Shown: piece by piece, positions 8,797 through 18,413 of the stretch
Layout of the letters: every line of letters begins with the position of its first letter
Numbering within the stretch: the first letter of the stretch is position 1
DNA from: Hydrogenophilus sp.
Lineage (GTDB): Bacteria; Pseudomonadota; Gammaproteobacteria; Burkholderiales; Thiobacillaceae
NCBI GenBank assembly: GCA_020725265.1
Contig: DYFK01000008.1
Coordinates: 64,616 to 128,615 of the forward strand
Reading direction: 5' to 3'
Length of the DNA: 64,000 bases
Position numbers and translations under genes: made by a program
Notes under the pieces: model-generated
Told to the model about the DNA's origin: nothing
What the model saw: the letters and a program-made list of their open reading frames with translations, nothing else
Database searches by the model: none

Positions 8797-9383
8797 TGCG
8801 GGCACTGTTCGCGCTGGTGCTGGCCCTGTTCCTGGCCGGGTGTGGCGACGAGCCGCCGGCGCCGGCATGGAAAGGGTCCGACATCACCGGGGCCGAATTC
8901 GGCCGGGAACTGACGCTGACCGACCATAACGGCCGCGTGGTCACGCTCGATACTTTCCGGGACAAGGTCGTCGTCCTGTTCTTCGGCTATACCCACTGCC
9001 CGGATGTCTGTCCAACCACCCTTTCCGACATGGCCGAGGCCATGCGTCTGTTGACGCCTGGACAAGCCGCGCGGGTGCAGGTGCTGTTCGTTTCGGTCGA
9101 TCCCGAACGCGACGACGCCGAGATGCTCAAGGCCTATGTGCCGTACTTCCACGAGTCCTTCCTGGGCCTGCGTGGCACGCCCGGACAGGTCTCCGAGGCA
9201 GCGCGCGAGTTCAAGATCTTCTACCGCAAGCATGTCGAACCCGGCGCGACCGGCTATCTGGTCGATCATTCCGCCGGCAGCTACGTGATCGACACCCAGG
9301 GCAGATTGCGGCTCTACCTGCCGTTCGCGCAAACGCCAGCCGATATCGCCCACGATCTGAAGCTGCTGCTGGACCCGGCCTGA
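8793..9383 (+). CDS. SCO1/SenC-family copper chaperone, lipoprotein
   Basis: SCO proteins load or reduce the CuA centre of subunit II. The 196-residue product has a lipoprotein signal (LFLAGC, Cys at about 18) and a thioredoxin fold. The copper-binding CPDVC lies in [12 protein letters not shown], and the distal His in [11 protein letters not shown]. All three copper ligands are present. It overlaps the Rrf2 gene by 4 bases, so both are probably one transcript controlled by that regulator. Confidence 0.93.
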   Translation: MMRALFALVLALFLAGCGDEPPAPAWKGSDITGAEFGRELTLTDHNGRVVTLDTFRDKVVVLFFGYTHCPDVCPTTLSDMAEAMRLLTPGQAARVQVLFVSVDPERDDAEMLKAYVPYFHESFLGLRGTPGQVSEAAREFKIFYRKHVEPGATGYLVDHSAGSYVIDTQGRLRLYLPFAQTPADIAHDLKLLLDPA

Positions 9384-9408
9384 GTCGCTGGAGGCAGGCA
9401 GGCCAATC

Positions 9409-9438
9409 TTGCGGGGGGTGGGGGCGGGGAACTATACT
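9409..9438 (+). promoter_or_regulatory. Possible sigma-70 promoter for ccoNOQP
   Basis: TTGCGG (9409-9414) and TATACT (9433-9438) are separated by 18 bases, about 80 bases before the ccoN start. The match is moderate. No FNR/Anr-type TTGAT-N4-ATCAA palindrome was found in 9384-9516, which is unusual for a cbb3 operon. Confidence 0.4.
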
Positions 9439-9516
9439 CCGCCGTCTTTTTTTCCGGGTTTCCGGTATCGAATCAGTGGCTCCGGGGCGGGGCCGGGCAG
9501 TGACCTAGGAGGCTTT

Positions 9517-10956
9517 ATGTCCGCAACCAGCGCAGTCGACCAGTACGACTACGACATCATCAAGAAGTTTTCCGTCATGGCCGTCGTCTGGGCCGTGGTG
9601 GGCATGTTCGTCGGCGTCTATATCGCCTCCCAACTGGCCTGGCCGTTTCTCAATTTCGATAGCCCCTACATCTCGTTCGGTCGTTTCCGCCCCGTGCACA
9701 CCGGCGCGGTCATTTTCGGCTTCGGTGGTTCCGCGCTGTTCGCCACCTCCTACTACGTGGTCCAGCGTACCTGCCAGACCCGTCTGTTCGCGCCCGGCCT
9801 CGCCACCTTCACGTTCTGGGGCTGGCAGGCGGTGATCGTGCTGGCCGCGCTGTCCTATGTCATGGGCTACAGCCAGGGCCGCGAATACGCCGAAATGGAA
9901 TGGCCGATCGATCTGCTCATCCTGTTCGTCTGGGTCGCCTACATGGTGGTCTACATCGGCACGCTGATGAACCGCAAACAGCCGCACATCTACGTCGCCA
10001 ACTGGTTCTATCTGTCGTTCATCCTGGTCACCGCGCTGCTGCATACCTTCAACAACATCGCCGTGCCGGTCGATCTGTTCAGCATGAAGTCCTACAGCTT
10101 GTTCTCGGGTGCCCAGGACGCCATGACCCAGTGGTGGTATGGCCACAACGCGGTCGGCTTCTTCCTGACCGCCGCCTTCCTCGGCATGATGTATTACTTC
10201 GTGCCCAAGCACGCCGGCCGCCCCGTCTATTCCTATCGCCTGTCCATCGTCCACTTCTGGGCCCTGTCCTTCATGTACATGTGGGTCGGCACCCATCACC
10301 TGCACTGGACCGCGCTGCCCGACTGGGCCTCCACCCTGGGCGCCACCTTCTCCATCATGCTGCTGCTGCCGTCCTGGGGTGGCATGATCAACGGCATCAT
10401 GACCCTGTCCGGCGCATGGGACAAACTGCGCACCGACCCGATCATGCGCTTCATGATCGTGGCCCTGTCCTTCTACGGCATGTCCACCTTCGAAGGCCCG
10501 CTGATGTCGCTCAAGGACGTCAACGCGCTGTCGCACTACACCGACTGGACGGTCGGCCACGTCCACTCCGGCGCCCTGGGCTGGGTGGCGATGATCGCAT
10601 TCGGTTCCCTGTATCACATGATTCCCAAGCTCTGGAACACCCAGATGTATAGCGTGCGCCTGATCAACGCTCACTTCTGGCTGGCCACCATCGGCGTGCT
10701 GCTGTACATCACCGCGATGTGGATCTCCGGCATCTCCCAGGGCCTGATGTGGCGCGCTTTCGACGACTTCGGCAACCTCCAGTATTCGTTCGTCGAGTCG
10801 GTCGCGGCCATGCACCCGTTCTATGTGATGCGTGCCATCGGCGGCATGTTCTATCTGACCGGCATGGTTCTGATGGCGTACAACGTCTACATGACCATCC
10901 GCCAGGGCGTGCGCGCCGCCCAAACCGCGGCCACGCCGGCGACGGCGACGGCCTGA
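9517..10956 (+). CDS. ccoN: cbb3-type cytochrome c oxidase subunit I
   Basis: CcoN is the catalytic subunit (heme b, heme b3, CuB) of the high-affinity cbb3 oxidase. The 479-residue protein has about 12 membrane helices. Ligand motifs are [26 protein letters not shown], the [12 protein letters not shown] pair and [12 protein letters not shown] perfect AGGAGG ends 4 bases before ATG 9517; the frame is open upstream, but the family start and ribosome site fix this codon. It heads ccoNOQP. Confidence 0.96.
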   Translation: MSATSAVDQYDYDIIKKFSVMAVVWAVVGMFVGVYIASQLAWPFLNFDSPYISFGRFRPVHTGAVIFGFGGSALFATSYYVVQRTCQTRLFAPGLATFTFWGWQAVIVLAALSYVMGYSQGREYAEMEWPIDLLILFVWVAYMVVYIGTLMNRKQPHIYVANWFYLSFILVTALLHTFNNIAVPVDLFSMKSYSLFSGAQDAMTQWWYGHNAVGFFLTAAFLGMMYYFVPKHAGRPVYSYRLSIVHFWALSFMYMWVGTHHLHWTALPDWASTLGATFSIMLLLPSWGGMINGIMTLSGAWDKLRTDPIMRFMIVALSFYGMSTFEGPLMSLKDVNALSHYTDWTVGHVHSGALGWVAMIAFGSLYHMIPKLWNTQMYSVRLINAHFWLATIGVLLYITAMWISGISQGLMWRAFDDFGNLQYSFVESVAAMHPFYVMRAIGGMFYLTGMVLMAYNVYMTIRQGVRAAQTAATPATATA

Positions 10957-10976
10957 TCCGGAAGCAAGGACTCGAC

Positions 10977-11723
10977 ATGTTCAAGAATTTCAAACACGAA
11001 AAGATCGAAACCAACGCCGGCCTGCTGCTGGTTCTGACCATGCTGGCGGTGAGCGTGGGCGGGCTGGTCGAAATCGCGCCGCTGTTCTTCATCAAGGACA
11101 CCATGGAGAAGGTCGACGGCGTCCGCCCCTATACGCCGCTGGAACAACGTGGCCGCGACATCTACATCCGCGAGGGCTGCTACACCTGCCATTCGCAGAT
11201 GATCCGTCCGTTCAGGGATGAACAGCTCCGGTACGGTCATTACTCCCTGGCGGCGGAATCCAAATACGACCATCCGTTCCAGTGGGGCTCCAAGCGGACC
11301 GGTCCCGATCTGGCCCGCGTCGGTGGCAAGTATTCGAACGAATGGCATGTCCAGCATATGATCAATCCGAAGTCCGTCGTGCCGGAATCGGTGATGCCCA
11401 ACTACCCGTGGCTGATGGAAACCAAGCTCGACATCTCCGATGTCGGCGACCGAATGCGCGCCCTGCGCCGGGTGGGCGTGCCGTATTCCTCCAACCAGGA
11501 GGAACTCGACCGCAATATCGAACGGTTCGGCGAGGACATGGCCCGGATGCTGCACATCCCCGATGCCCAGAAGAACTTGGTGAAACAGGCGCAGGAAGGT
11601 AATTACGACGGTGACCGTTCCAGTGTTTCCGAAATGGATGCCCTCGTCGCTTATCTGCAAATGCTCGGCACGCTGGTCGATTTCAGCAAGATCGACCCCG
11701 AGGAACTGGTGAAATTCCGTTGA
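10977..11723 (+). CDS. ccoO: cbb3-type cytochrome c oxidase subunit II (mono-heme)
   Basis: CcoO is a membrane-anchored mono-heme cytochrome c that passes electrons to CcoN. The 248-residue product has one N-terminal helix, then CYTCH at about residue 68 in [29 protein letters not shown] and the axial Met in [11 protein letters not shown] follow. Length is normal. It begins 20 bases after ccoN and its stop overlaps the TTG start of ccoQ. Confidence 0.96.
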   Translation: MFKNFKHEKIETNAGLLLVLTMLAVSVGGLVEIAPLFFIKDTMEKVDGVRPYTPLEQRGRDIYIREGCYTCHSQMIRPFRDEQLRYGHYSLAAESKYDHPFQWGSKRTGPDLARVGGKYSNEWHVQHMINPKSVVPESVMPNYPWLMETKLDISDVGDRMRALRRVGVPYSSNQEELDRNIERFGEDMARMLHIPDAQKNLVKQAQEGNYDGDRSSVSEMDALVAYLQMLGTLVDFSKIDPEELVKFR

Positions 11724-11905
11724 TCGAATGGTTTTCGCATCCGGAGAACACCAAGCCGCTCGGCCTGGTGATCTTCTTCGTCACCTTCTGCCTGATCGTC
11801 CTTTGGGTATACGGCAGGGGCAAACGGAGCCGGAAGCTCGAAGAACACAAGAACATCCCCTTTCTTGACGACGAAGACGAAGTGAAGGACAAGCCCAATG
11901 GCTGA
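11720..11905 (+). CDS. ccoQ: cbb3-type oxidase small subunit CcoQ/FixQ
   Basis: A 61-residue protein has one membrane helix ([18 protein letters not shown]), a basic stretch and an acidic tail (FLDDEDEV). This is the CcoQ pattern, and CcoQ stabilises the cbb3 complex. No in-frame ATG is available; the TTG overlapping the ccoO stop is the probable start. It overlaps ccoP by 8 bases. Confidence 0.88.
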   Translation: MIEWFSHPENTKPLGLVIFFVTFCLIVLWVYGRGKRSRKLEEHKNIPFLDDEDEVKDKPNG

Positions 11906-12827
11906 TACGAATCCAAGCCAAACTCATGCATCCGGCCCGCAGACCACAGGCCACGTCTGGGACGGCGACCTTCAGGAATACAACAATCCGTTGCCGGCCT
12001 GGTGGACCTGGACTTTCTACGCGACCATCGTGTTCGCGCTGGTTTACTGGGTGGTCTATCCTTCCTGGCCGGTCGGCAAGGGGTTTCTGCCCGGCATCGG
12101 CAAGATTTCCTATGTGAACGCCGAAGGAGAGGTGGAAAGCTGGCACTGGAACACCCGCGCCAAGCTGCTGAACGAAATGCAGGCCGCCGCCGATGCCCAG
12201 AAGCCATACTTCGATCGTATCGCCGATCTCTCCTACGATCAGATCGCGCATGACCCCGAGCTGAACAGCTTCGTCGTGTCCGCCGGCAAGGTGCTGTTCG
12301 CCGACAACTGCGCGGCCTGCCATCAGGCCGGTGGCCAGGGCAAGATCGGTTCCTATCCCAACCTTGCCGACGACGATTGGTTGTATGGCGGCACCTTCGA
12401 GGAAATCAACGAGACCCTGAACAAGGGGCGCCGCGGTTACATGCCCGGCTATGCCGAGGCGCTCGCGGCCAACGAGATCGACGCGCTTGCCCATTACGTG
12501 CTGTCGCTGTCCGGCGACAGCGTCGACGCCGCCAAGGCCGCCGAGGGCAAGGCGCTGTTCCACTCGCACAAGGCCGCCTGCTATTACTGCCATGGAGACG
12601 ATGGCAAGGGCCGCAAGGACATCGGTTCCGCCAACCTCACCGATCAGGTCTGGCTGTGGGCCGACGTGCCCGGCGCGGCGGATATCGGTACGCGCGCCGC
12701 GCGCGTGCGTCAGGTCATCGCCGGTGGTCTGTCGCGTGGCGTGATGCCGGCCTGGGAAGGCCGGCTCAGCCCGGAACAGATCAAGGTGCTGACGGTCTAC
12801 GTTCACGAGTTGGGCGGCGGCCAGTAA
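11898..12827 (+). CDS. ccoP: cbb3-type cytochrome c oxidase subunit III (di-heme)
   Basis: CcoP is the di-heme electron entry subunit of the cbb3 oxidase. The 309-residue protein has an N-terminal FixP-type segment (VWDGDLQEYNNPLPAWW) and one helix. Heme 1 is at CAACH (about residue 138), heme 2 at CYYCH (about 229), each followed by a Met ligand region (GYMPGY, GVMPAWEG). The gene is complete and ends the operon 45 bases before a strong terminator. Confidence 0.96.
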   Translation: MADTNPSQTHASGPQTTGHVWDGDLQEYNNPLPAWWTWTFYATIVFALVYWVVYPSWPVGKGFLPGIGKISYVNAEGEVESWHWNTRAKLLNEMQAAADAQKPYFDRIADLSYDQIAHDPELNSFVVSAGKVLFADNCAACHQAGGQGKIGSYPNLADDDWLYGGTFEEINETLNKGRRGYMPGYAEALAANEIDALAHYVLSLSGDSVDAAKAAEGKALFHSHKAACYYCHGDDGKGRKDIGSANLTDQVWLWADVPGAADIGTRAARVRQVIAGGLSRGVMPAWEGRLSPEQIKVLTVYVHELGGGQ

Positions 12828-12872
12828 GCGGCAAGCGGACTTCTCGGGCCGGTCGTCGACCGGAAGGGCTTG

Positions 12873-12898
12873 AAAAACCCCGGCGTTCCGGGGTTTTT
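12873..12898 (+). terminator. Rho-independent terminator after ccoP
   Basis: An inverted repeat AAAAACCCCGG / CCGGGGTTTTT with a 4-base loop ends in a T run. It separates ccoNOQP from ccoG. The A/T flanks make it potentially bidirectional. Confidence 0.85.
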
Positions 12899-12924
12899 CA
12901 TTTGGGTTTCTAGCAGGTGGTTTC

Positions 12925-14346
12925 GTGGACAATCAGCAGTCGGGCAAAGAGCTTTACTTCAAACGCGTTCCGGTGGTGCCGCGCTCGATTCAGGGTGGAT
13001 TCCGGCGCTTCAAGACCGCCATCCTCTGGCTTGGCTTCGCGGTGTATTTCCTGCTGCCCTGGTTGCCCTGGTCGCGCGAGGGCGCGCCATCCCAAGCGGT
13101 GATGTTCGATATCCCCGGCCGCCGCTATCTGATCTTCAATCTGACCGTTTATCCACAGGACATCTTCTGGCTGGCCCTGCTGTTGTTCATCGCGGCGGTG
13201 GTGCTGTTCTTCGCGACGGCGCTGGTGGGGCGCGCCTTCTGTGGCTATTTCTGTTTCCAGACTCTGTGGACGGATGCCTTCATCTGGCTGGAAAAATGGT
13301 TCCAGGGCGAGCGCCCCGCGCGCTTGCGTCTGTCGCGCGAGTCCTGGAGCAAGCGCGAGAAATTGCTCAAGGTCGGCGGCACCAGGATTGCCTGGGCGCT
13401 GCTGTCGTTCTGGACGGCGCTGACCTTCGTGTTCTATTTCGGTTACGCCCCCGAGCTGCTCCAGACATTCTTCACGGGCGACGCGCCGGCAGCCGCCTAC
13501 ATCACTACCCTGGTACTGACCATTTCCACCTATGCCGCCGCCGGCCTGCTGCGCGAGCATGTCTGTACCTTCATCTGCCCCTACGGCCGTTTCCAGAGTG
13601 CGATGTACGACCCGGAAACGCTGACCGTGCATTACGACCGCCGGCGCGGCGAGGGTGCCGCCGGCCGGGCGTCGGCGCGCGCTGGCGCCCGCGCGCGCGA
13701 GGAAAGGAGCGCGCTCGGCCATGGTGATTGTGTCGACTGCGGCCTGTGCGCGCAGGTCTGCCCGGTCGGCATCGACATCCGCGACGGCCTGCAATACACC
13801 TGCATCTCCTGTGGTCTGTGCGTGGATGCCTGTGACAGCATCATGGACAAGATGGGCTGGCCGCGCGGACTGGTCCGCTACGATTCCGAGGTCAATCTGG
13901 CCCGGTCGGCGCCGACCCCACCGAAACTGCACTGGAAGAGTCTGAAGGTACTCGGTTACGGAGTTTCAATCGTGTTGATGACGGGCTACCTGATTTACGA
14001 CATGAGTCACCGGAGCAGCTTCGAACACAGCATTCAGCAGATCCGCCAGCCTCTGTTCGTGACCCTGTCCGACGGCACCATCCGCAACCGCTACCAGATC
14101 CGACTCACCAACATTTCTGGCGCAGAGGAAACCTATGCGATCAGCGCCCGCGGCCTGCCCGAAGGCGCGCTCGATCTGGGTAACTTCGAGTCGGTGACCA
14201 TCCGCAACGGCAAGAGCGTGATCATCCAGGCCAGCGTCATGCTCGATCCACACCGCGCGCGCGAAATCGATCATTTCGAGTTCCTGATCCGCAACGGCAA
14301 GGGTGAGTCCGTCGTCGATCCGGCGCGCTTCTTCACAAAGCATTGA
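12925..14346 (+). CDS. ccoG: cbb3 oxidase accessory protein CcoG (FixG/RdxA), 4Fe-4S membrane protein
   Basis: CcoG is a membrane ferredoxin-like cupric reductase needed for copper delivery to cbb3 oxidases. The 473-residue protein has about five membrane helices with CGYFCFQTLW and CPYGRFQS. There are two [4Fe-4S] clusters (CVDCGLCAQVCPVG and CISCGLCVDACD, about residues 270-310) and a C-terminal Ig-like domain. The start is GTG with AGGTGG upstream. No ccoH, ccoI or ccoS with typical spacing follows, apart from the FixH-like gene next. Confidence 0.94.
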   Translation: MDNQQSGKELYFKRVPVVPRSIQGGFRRFKTAILWLGFAVYFLLPWLPWSREGAPSQAVMFDIPGRRYLIFNLTVYPQDIFWLALLLFIAAVVLFFATALVGRAFCGYFCFQTLWTDAFIWLEKWFQGERPARLRLSRESWSKREKLLKVGGTRIAWALLSFWTALTFVFYFGYAPELLQTFFTGDAPAAAYITTLVLTISTYAAAGLLREHVCTFICPYGRFQSAMYDPETLTVHYDRRRGEGAAGRASARAGARAREERSALGHGDCVDCGLCAQVCPVGIDIRDGLQYTCISCGLCVDACDSIMDKMGWPRGLVRYDSEVNLARSAPTPPKLHWKSLKVLGYGVSIVLMTGYLIYDMSHRSSFEHSIQQIRQPLFVTLSDGTIRNRYQIRLTNISGAEETYAISARGLPEGALDLGNFESVTIRNGKSVIIQASVMLDPHRAREIDHFEFLIRNGKGESVVDPARFFTKH

Positions 14347-14353
14347 AACCAAC

Positions 14354-15130
14354 ATGACCCTGCTCATTTCCATTTTTGGCGGCATGCTGCTGACCACGCT
14401 GATCTATGGCGGCGCGCGCGCCGGCCGCCTGTCGAACTTCTGGTCCGCGGTGATCGCGGCTGGCGTGCCCAGCCTGGCCTACATGGTGTACGCGGTGTTC
14501 GATTGGCAGGGCCTGGATGTGGTGACCATGCACGTCATCGCCTATCCGACCGTGGCCTTCCTGCTCTATCACCTGGCCGGTGCTCGCGGCGCCACGGCGA
14601 CGCGCGTGCATTGGGCGCCCAAGCTGATGATCGCTTTTTTCGTGTTTCTTACCGTGCTGTTCGCCGGCTTCGTCCACATCGCCGGACAGGGCTTGCCACC
14701 GGCGTTGGCGCGCATGCTCCTGCCCGAGACCACCGGTGGCGACATTCATACCGGTTTCGCCGGCGTCGTCGCGCATGGCGGCGATGCCGCCAAGGTGATC
14801 GGCCATCATCGCCGCATGGAAAGCCGGCTCGCGCGCCTGGGTTGGCGGGTCGAAGTCGAGGGCCTGGACGGTTTGCGTCCGGATTCCGCGATGCCGGTCA
14901 GGGTCCGCATTCTCGATCGTGATGGTGACGCGGTCGCCGATGCCCGTGTCGGCCTTGGCCTTGGCCATCCTGGCCAGCCGCCGGTGCGTGTGCTCGAACT
15001 GACCGCTGGCGCCGACGGCGCGCATCGCGTCGACGCCATGTTGCCCGGATCCGGTGTCTGGTTGGCGACCCTGACTCTGGAAGGGGCCGGGGAAACCGTG
15101 GTGATGGAACGGCGCCTGGGCGGCGAGTAG
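14354..15130 (+). CDS. Membrane protein with C-terminal FixH-like domain
   Basis: The 258-residue protein begins with about four membrane helices (residues 1-120). A roughly 100-residue soluble part follows, starting RLGWRVEVEGLDGL and including MPVRVRILDRDGDAVADARVGL. The soluble part resembles the FixH/CcoH beta domain, which aids cbb3 maturation and is normally anchored by only one helix. The gene starts 7 bases after ccoG. An assembly role is inferred from place and C-terminal resemblance; the N-terminal half is not recognised. Confidence 0.6.
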   Translation: MTLLISIFGGMLLTTLIYGGARAGRLSNFWSAVIAAGVPSLAYMVYAVFDWQGLDVVTMHVIAYPTVAFLLYHLAGARGATATRVHWAPKLMIAFFVFLTVLFAGFVHIAGQGLPPALARMLLPETTGGDIHTGFAGVVAHGGDAAKVIGHHRRMESRLARLGWRVEVEGLDGLRPDSAMPVRVRILDRDGDAVADARVGLGLGHPGQPPVRVLELTAGADGAHRVDAMLPGSGVWLATLTLEGAGETVVMERRLGGE

Positions 15131-15200
15131 ATCGATCGCCGGTTGACCGCCGGCGTGACGCTCCGGCGACAGCCGCCCCGCCCGTGCTCCGCGGACCCGG

Positions 15201-18200
15201 TCAGCGCCAGTTTTCCCGGAAGCGTTCGGGGGGGAGCGGCCGGTCGAACAGATAGCCCTGGAACAACCGGCAGCCACGAGCTTTCAGGAAGTCGAGCTGG
15301 GCCTGGGTTTCGACCCCCTCCGCGACCACCGACAGGTTCAGGTGGCTGGCCACCGACAGGATGGTCTCCACCAGCGCGGCGTCGTTGGGGTCGGTCGGCG
15401 CGTCCTGCACGAAGGTGCGGTCGATCTTGAGCTCGTTGAGCGGCAGTCGCTTGAGATAGGCGAGCGAGGAATAGCCGGTACCGAAATCATCGATCGAGAA
15501 GTGGATGCCCAGCTTGCTCAGCTCTTCCATCTTGGCGATGGTGTCGTGGATGTCCTCGATGACCAGACTTTCGGTGACTTCCAGGACCAGGTGGGTGGGG
15601 TCGGCGCCGGCCTGTCGCAGGGTTTCGCGGACGTCGGCGACGAATCCGGCCTGCCGGAACTGGCGCGGGCTGACGTTGACCGCCAGCCGCAACGGTCTGC
15701 CCGAATCGTCGAATTCCCGGGACAGACGGGCCGCCTCGCGTAGCACCCAGTCGCCCAGCGCCAGGATCATGCCGGATTCCTCGGCGACCGGGATGAACGT
15801 GGTCGGCGCCACCAGCCCGCGCACCGGATGCTGCCAGCGCAACAGCGCCTCGGCGCCGACCAGTTCGCCGTCCCGATCGAGTTGCGGTTGCAGGTACAGG
15901 CGCAATTCGTCGCCGGCGATGGCGTCGTGCAGATCCTGTTCCAGCGCCAGCCTGGTCTGCACCGCCTGCTGCATGGCTGGTTCGAAGTAACGGATGGCGT
16001 TGCGGCCGGCTTCCTTGGCGCGGTACATGGCGGTATCCGCCTCGCGCAACAGGTCCTCCGCGTTTTCGCCGGCCTTGGGGAAGACCGTGATGCCGATGCT
16101 GGCACCGATGTGGTAGTCGACGTCGTCGACCCGGAACGGTGTCGCCAGGACCGCGCGCACCTTCTCGGCGACAGCCATGGCCAGACGCGCGGCGGTATCG
16201 ACGTTGCCGGCCAGACTGGCCAGCAGCACGACGAACTCGTCACCGCCCAGACGGGCGACGGTGTCGTCGTCGCGCAGGAACCGATGCAGGCGGCCACCCA
16301 CCTGGGTCAGCACGGCGTCGCCGATGCCGTGCCCGCGCGCGTCATTGACCCGCTTGAACTGGTCGAGATCGACGAACAGCAGGGCGCCGAACTGCTGGCT
16401 CCGGCGCGCCGCGGCCAGGGCCAGGCCAAGATGGTCCATGAACAGGCGCCGGTTGGGCAGATCGGTGAGCGCGTCGTAGTAGGCCAGGCGATGGATTTCC
16501 CGTTCCGCCTGTTTGCGGTCGCTGATTTCCCGCACCAGCGCGATGATCTCGTCGCTGCCGGCCAGACCGTTCACGCGTGATTCGAACCAGCGTTCGCCAT
16601 CGGGCATGCGCAGGCTGTACTGGTAGGTGGCGGGCAGGCCGGTCGCGCGCATTTCGGCGACGCCCTGATCGAAGCGTTCGGCGATTTCGGGGGGCATGAC
16701 GTCGCGCAGGCGCTTGCCCAGGAAGTGTTCCGGCGTCAGATAGAGGTCGGCGTGTCGTTGCGCCTTGAAGTCGAGAATGGTGCCGTCGGCGGTCATCCGG
16801 AAGAACAGGTCCGGCAATGCCTGGAAGACCGCTTCCAGTTCACGTCGGCGGCGATCGGCCTCGGCTTCCGCCTCGATCCGGTCGGTGATGTCGAGACAGT
16901 GGCCGACGTAGCCCAGGAAGCGGCCGTCGCCATCGTGGCGGGGCGAGCCTTCGTCGACGATCCAGCGGTAGGCGCCGTCATAACGGCGCAGCCGGTAAGT
17001 CATGCTGAACGGTTCGCGCCGGTCGAACGCGGCGACGTAAGTTTCCATGCATGCGGCCAGGTCGTCCGGGTGCACGCCTTCGGTCCAGCCGTTGCCGAGT
17101 TCGCGTTCCAGCGAGCGGCCGGTGAAGCGCAGCCAGATGTCGTTGAAATAGTCGCAGCCCATGTCCGTGCCGCTGGTCCAGACCAGTGCCTGGCCGGAAT
17201 TGGCGAGCGCCCGGAAATGCAGTTCGCTGTCGCGCAACGCCTCGCGCAGCCGGTATTCCCCGGAAACGTCGCGGAACACCATGACCACGCCGATCAGGTT
17301 GCCCTGGCCGTCGCGGATCGGCGCCGCGCTGTCGGCGATATGGACGCGGCCGCCGTCGCGCGCGAACAGCACGGTATGGTTGGCCAGGCCGACCACCAGG
17401 CCCTCGTGCAGCACGCGTTCCACCGGAATCTCGGCGGCATGGCCGGTCTTGGCGTTCTCGATCCGGAACACCTCGCGCACCGCCTTGCCGCGCGCCTCCG
17501 CCAGGGGCCAGCCGGTCAGTCGCTCGGCGACCGGGTTCATCAGCACGACCTGGCCGGCCAGGTCGGTGGCGATCAGGGCGTCGCCGATCGAATGCAGGGT
17601 CACCGCCAGTTGCTCCTGGCTCGCGCGCAGATCGTTGACCGCCTTGTCCAGGCTGGCGCCCATGCGGTTGAAGGCCCGGGCAAGATCGGCGATCTCGGCC
17701 GGGCCGGTTTCGTCCAGGCGCACGCGGTAATCGCCGGCCGCCACCGTCCGGCTGGCTTCGCCCAGGCGCGCCAGCGGCCGCGCGAAATGACGATGCAGGA
17801 GCCAGCCGGTCAGCAGGGTCAGCAGCACCGCGCCGAGCAGGTCGGGCAGCCGCCCGCGCAGCACCATGGCGGTGACTTCGCTGTCGAGCCGGCTCAGGTC
17901 GTATTCGAGATAGATGGCGGCGTTGCGGGATGGACGCAGGGTTTCGCCGTCGCTTGCCGGCTGATAGGGCATGAGCACGTTGGGGCGGATCGATTTCGGC
18001 GATGGGTCGAGCTCGGCGAGTCGGGTCTGGGTCGCCCGCTCGAAGCGGTCCGAATCGAAATCGCCGATGACTTCGGCGGCCTTGCGGCCTTTCCAGGCCA
18101 GCCGGCTGGAAAACAGGATGACGCCGTCGGCGTCGAGTACCGCCGCCAGCGCCAGATTCGGCCGGGTCGACAGATGGGTGACGTCGGCCTCGACCAGATC

Positions 18201-18413
18201 CGGCGCCCGGGCCAGGCCGCGCTCGGCCATGCGCGCCAGGTGCGCGGCCTCTTCCAGCATCTCGGCGCGCGCCTGCTGATGCATGGAATGGGTTCGCTGC
18301 CAGATCGCGTTGCCGACCGACAGCGTCAGGATCAGGGCCAGCAGGATCAGCAGGCCGATCGGCAGGGCCAGCCGCAGGGGCAGGCGCGGGCGCGGGCGCG
18401 CGCCTCCGCTCAT
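15201..18413 (-). CDS. Membrane HAMP-PAS-GGDEF-EAL cyclic-di-GMP protein (1070 aa)
   Basis: Order of parts: N-terminal helix (about 12-34), periplasmic sensor region to about 185, second helix, HAMP (about 208-260), three PAS segments (about 265-640), GGDEF domain (RLGGDEFVVL) and EAL domain (GAEALLRWQHP, then IDDFGTGYSSLAYLKRLPLNELKID). Both the synthase signature and the phosphodiesterase ligands look intact, so it may make or break c-di-GMP. Its start overlaps the stop of a periplasmic solute-binding lipoprotein by 4 bases, suggesting that protein feeds a ligand signal to it. The output direction cannot be read from sequence. Confidence 0.93.
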   Translation of the reverse strand: MSGGARPRPRLPLRLALPIGLLILLALILTLSVGNAIWQRTHSMHQQARAEMLEEAAHLARMAERGLARAPDLVEADVTHLSTRPNLALAAVLDADGVILFSSRLAWKGRKAAEVIGDFDSDRFERATQTRLAELDPSPKSIRPNVLMPYQPASDGETLRPSRNAAIYLEYDLSRLDSEVTAMVLRGRLPDLLGAVLLTLLTGWLLHRHFARPLARLGEASRTVAAGDYRVRLDETGPAEIADLARAFNRMGASLDKAVNDLRASQEQLAVTLHSIGDALIATDLAGQVVLMNPVAERLTGWPLAEARGKAVREVFRIENAKTGHAAEIPVERVLHEGLVVGLANHTVLFARDGGRVHIADSAAPIRDGQGNLIGVVMVFRDVSGEYRLREALRDSELHFRALANSGQALVWTSGTDMGCDYFNDIWLRFTGRSLERELGNGWTEGVHPDDLAACMETYVAAFDRREPFSMTYRLRRYDGAYRWIVDEGSPRHDGDGRFLGYVGHCLDITDRIEAEAEADRRRRELEAVFQALPDLFFRMTADGTILDFKAQRHADLYLTPEHFLGKRLRDVMPPEIAERFDQGVAEMRATGLPATYQYSLRMPDGERWFESRVNGLAGSDEIIALVREISDRKQAEREIHRLAYYDALTDLPNRRLFMDHLGLALAAARRSQQFGALLFVDLDQFKRVNDARGHGIGDAVLTQVGGRLHRFLRDDDTVARLGGDEFVVLLASLAGNVDTAARLAMAVAEKVRAVLATPFRVDDVDYHIGASIGITVFPKAGENAEDLLREADTAMYRAKEAGRNAIRYFEPAMQQAVQTRLALEQDLHDAIAGDELRLYLQPQLDRDGELVGAEALLRWQHPVRGLVAPTTFIPVAEESGMILALGDWVLREAARLSREFDDSGRPLRLAVNVSPRQFRQAGFVADVRETLRQAGADPTHLVLEVTESLVIEDIHDTIAKMEELSKLGIHFSIDDFGTGYSSLAYLKRLPLNELKIDRTFVQDAPTDPNDAALVETILSVASHLNLSVVAEGVETQAQLDFLKARGCRLFQGYLFDRPLPPERFRENWR

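Noticed and set aside
9409..9516. N-terminal extension of ccoN
   Set aside because: The frame is open, but AGGAGG just before ATG 9517 and the family N-terminus fix the later start.
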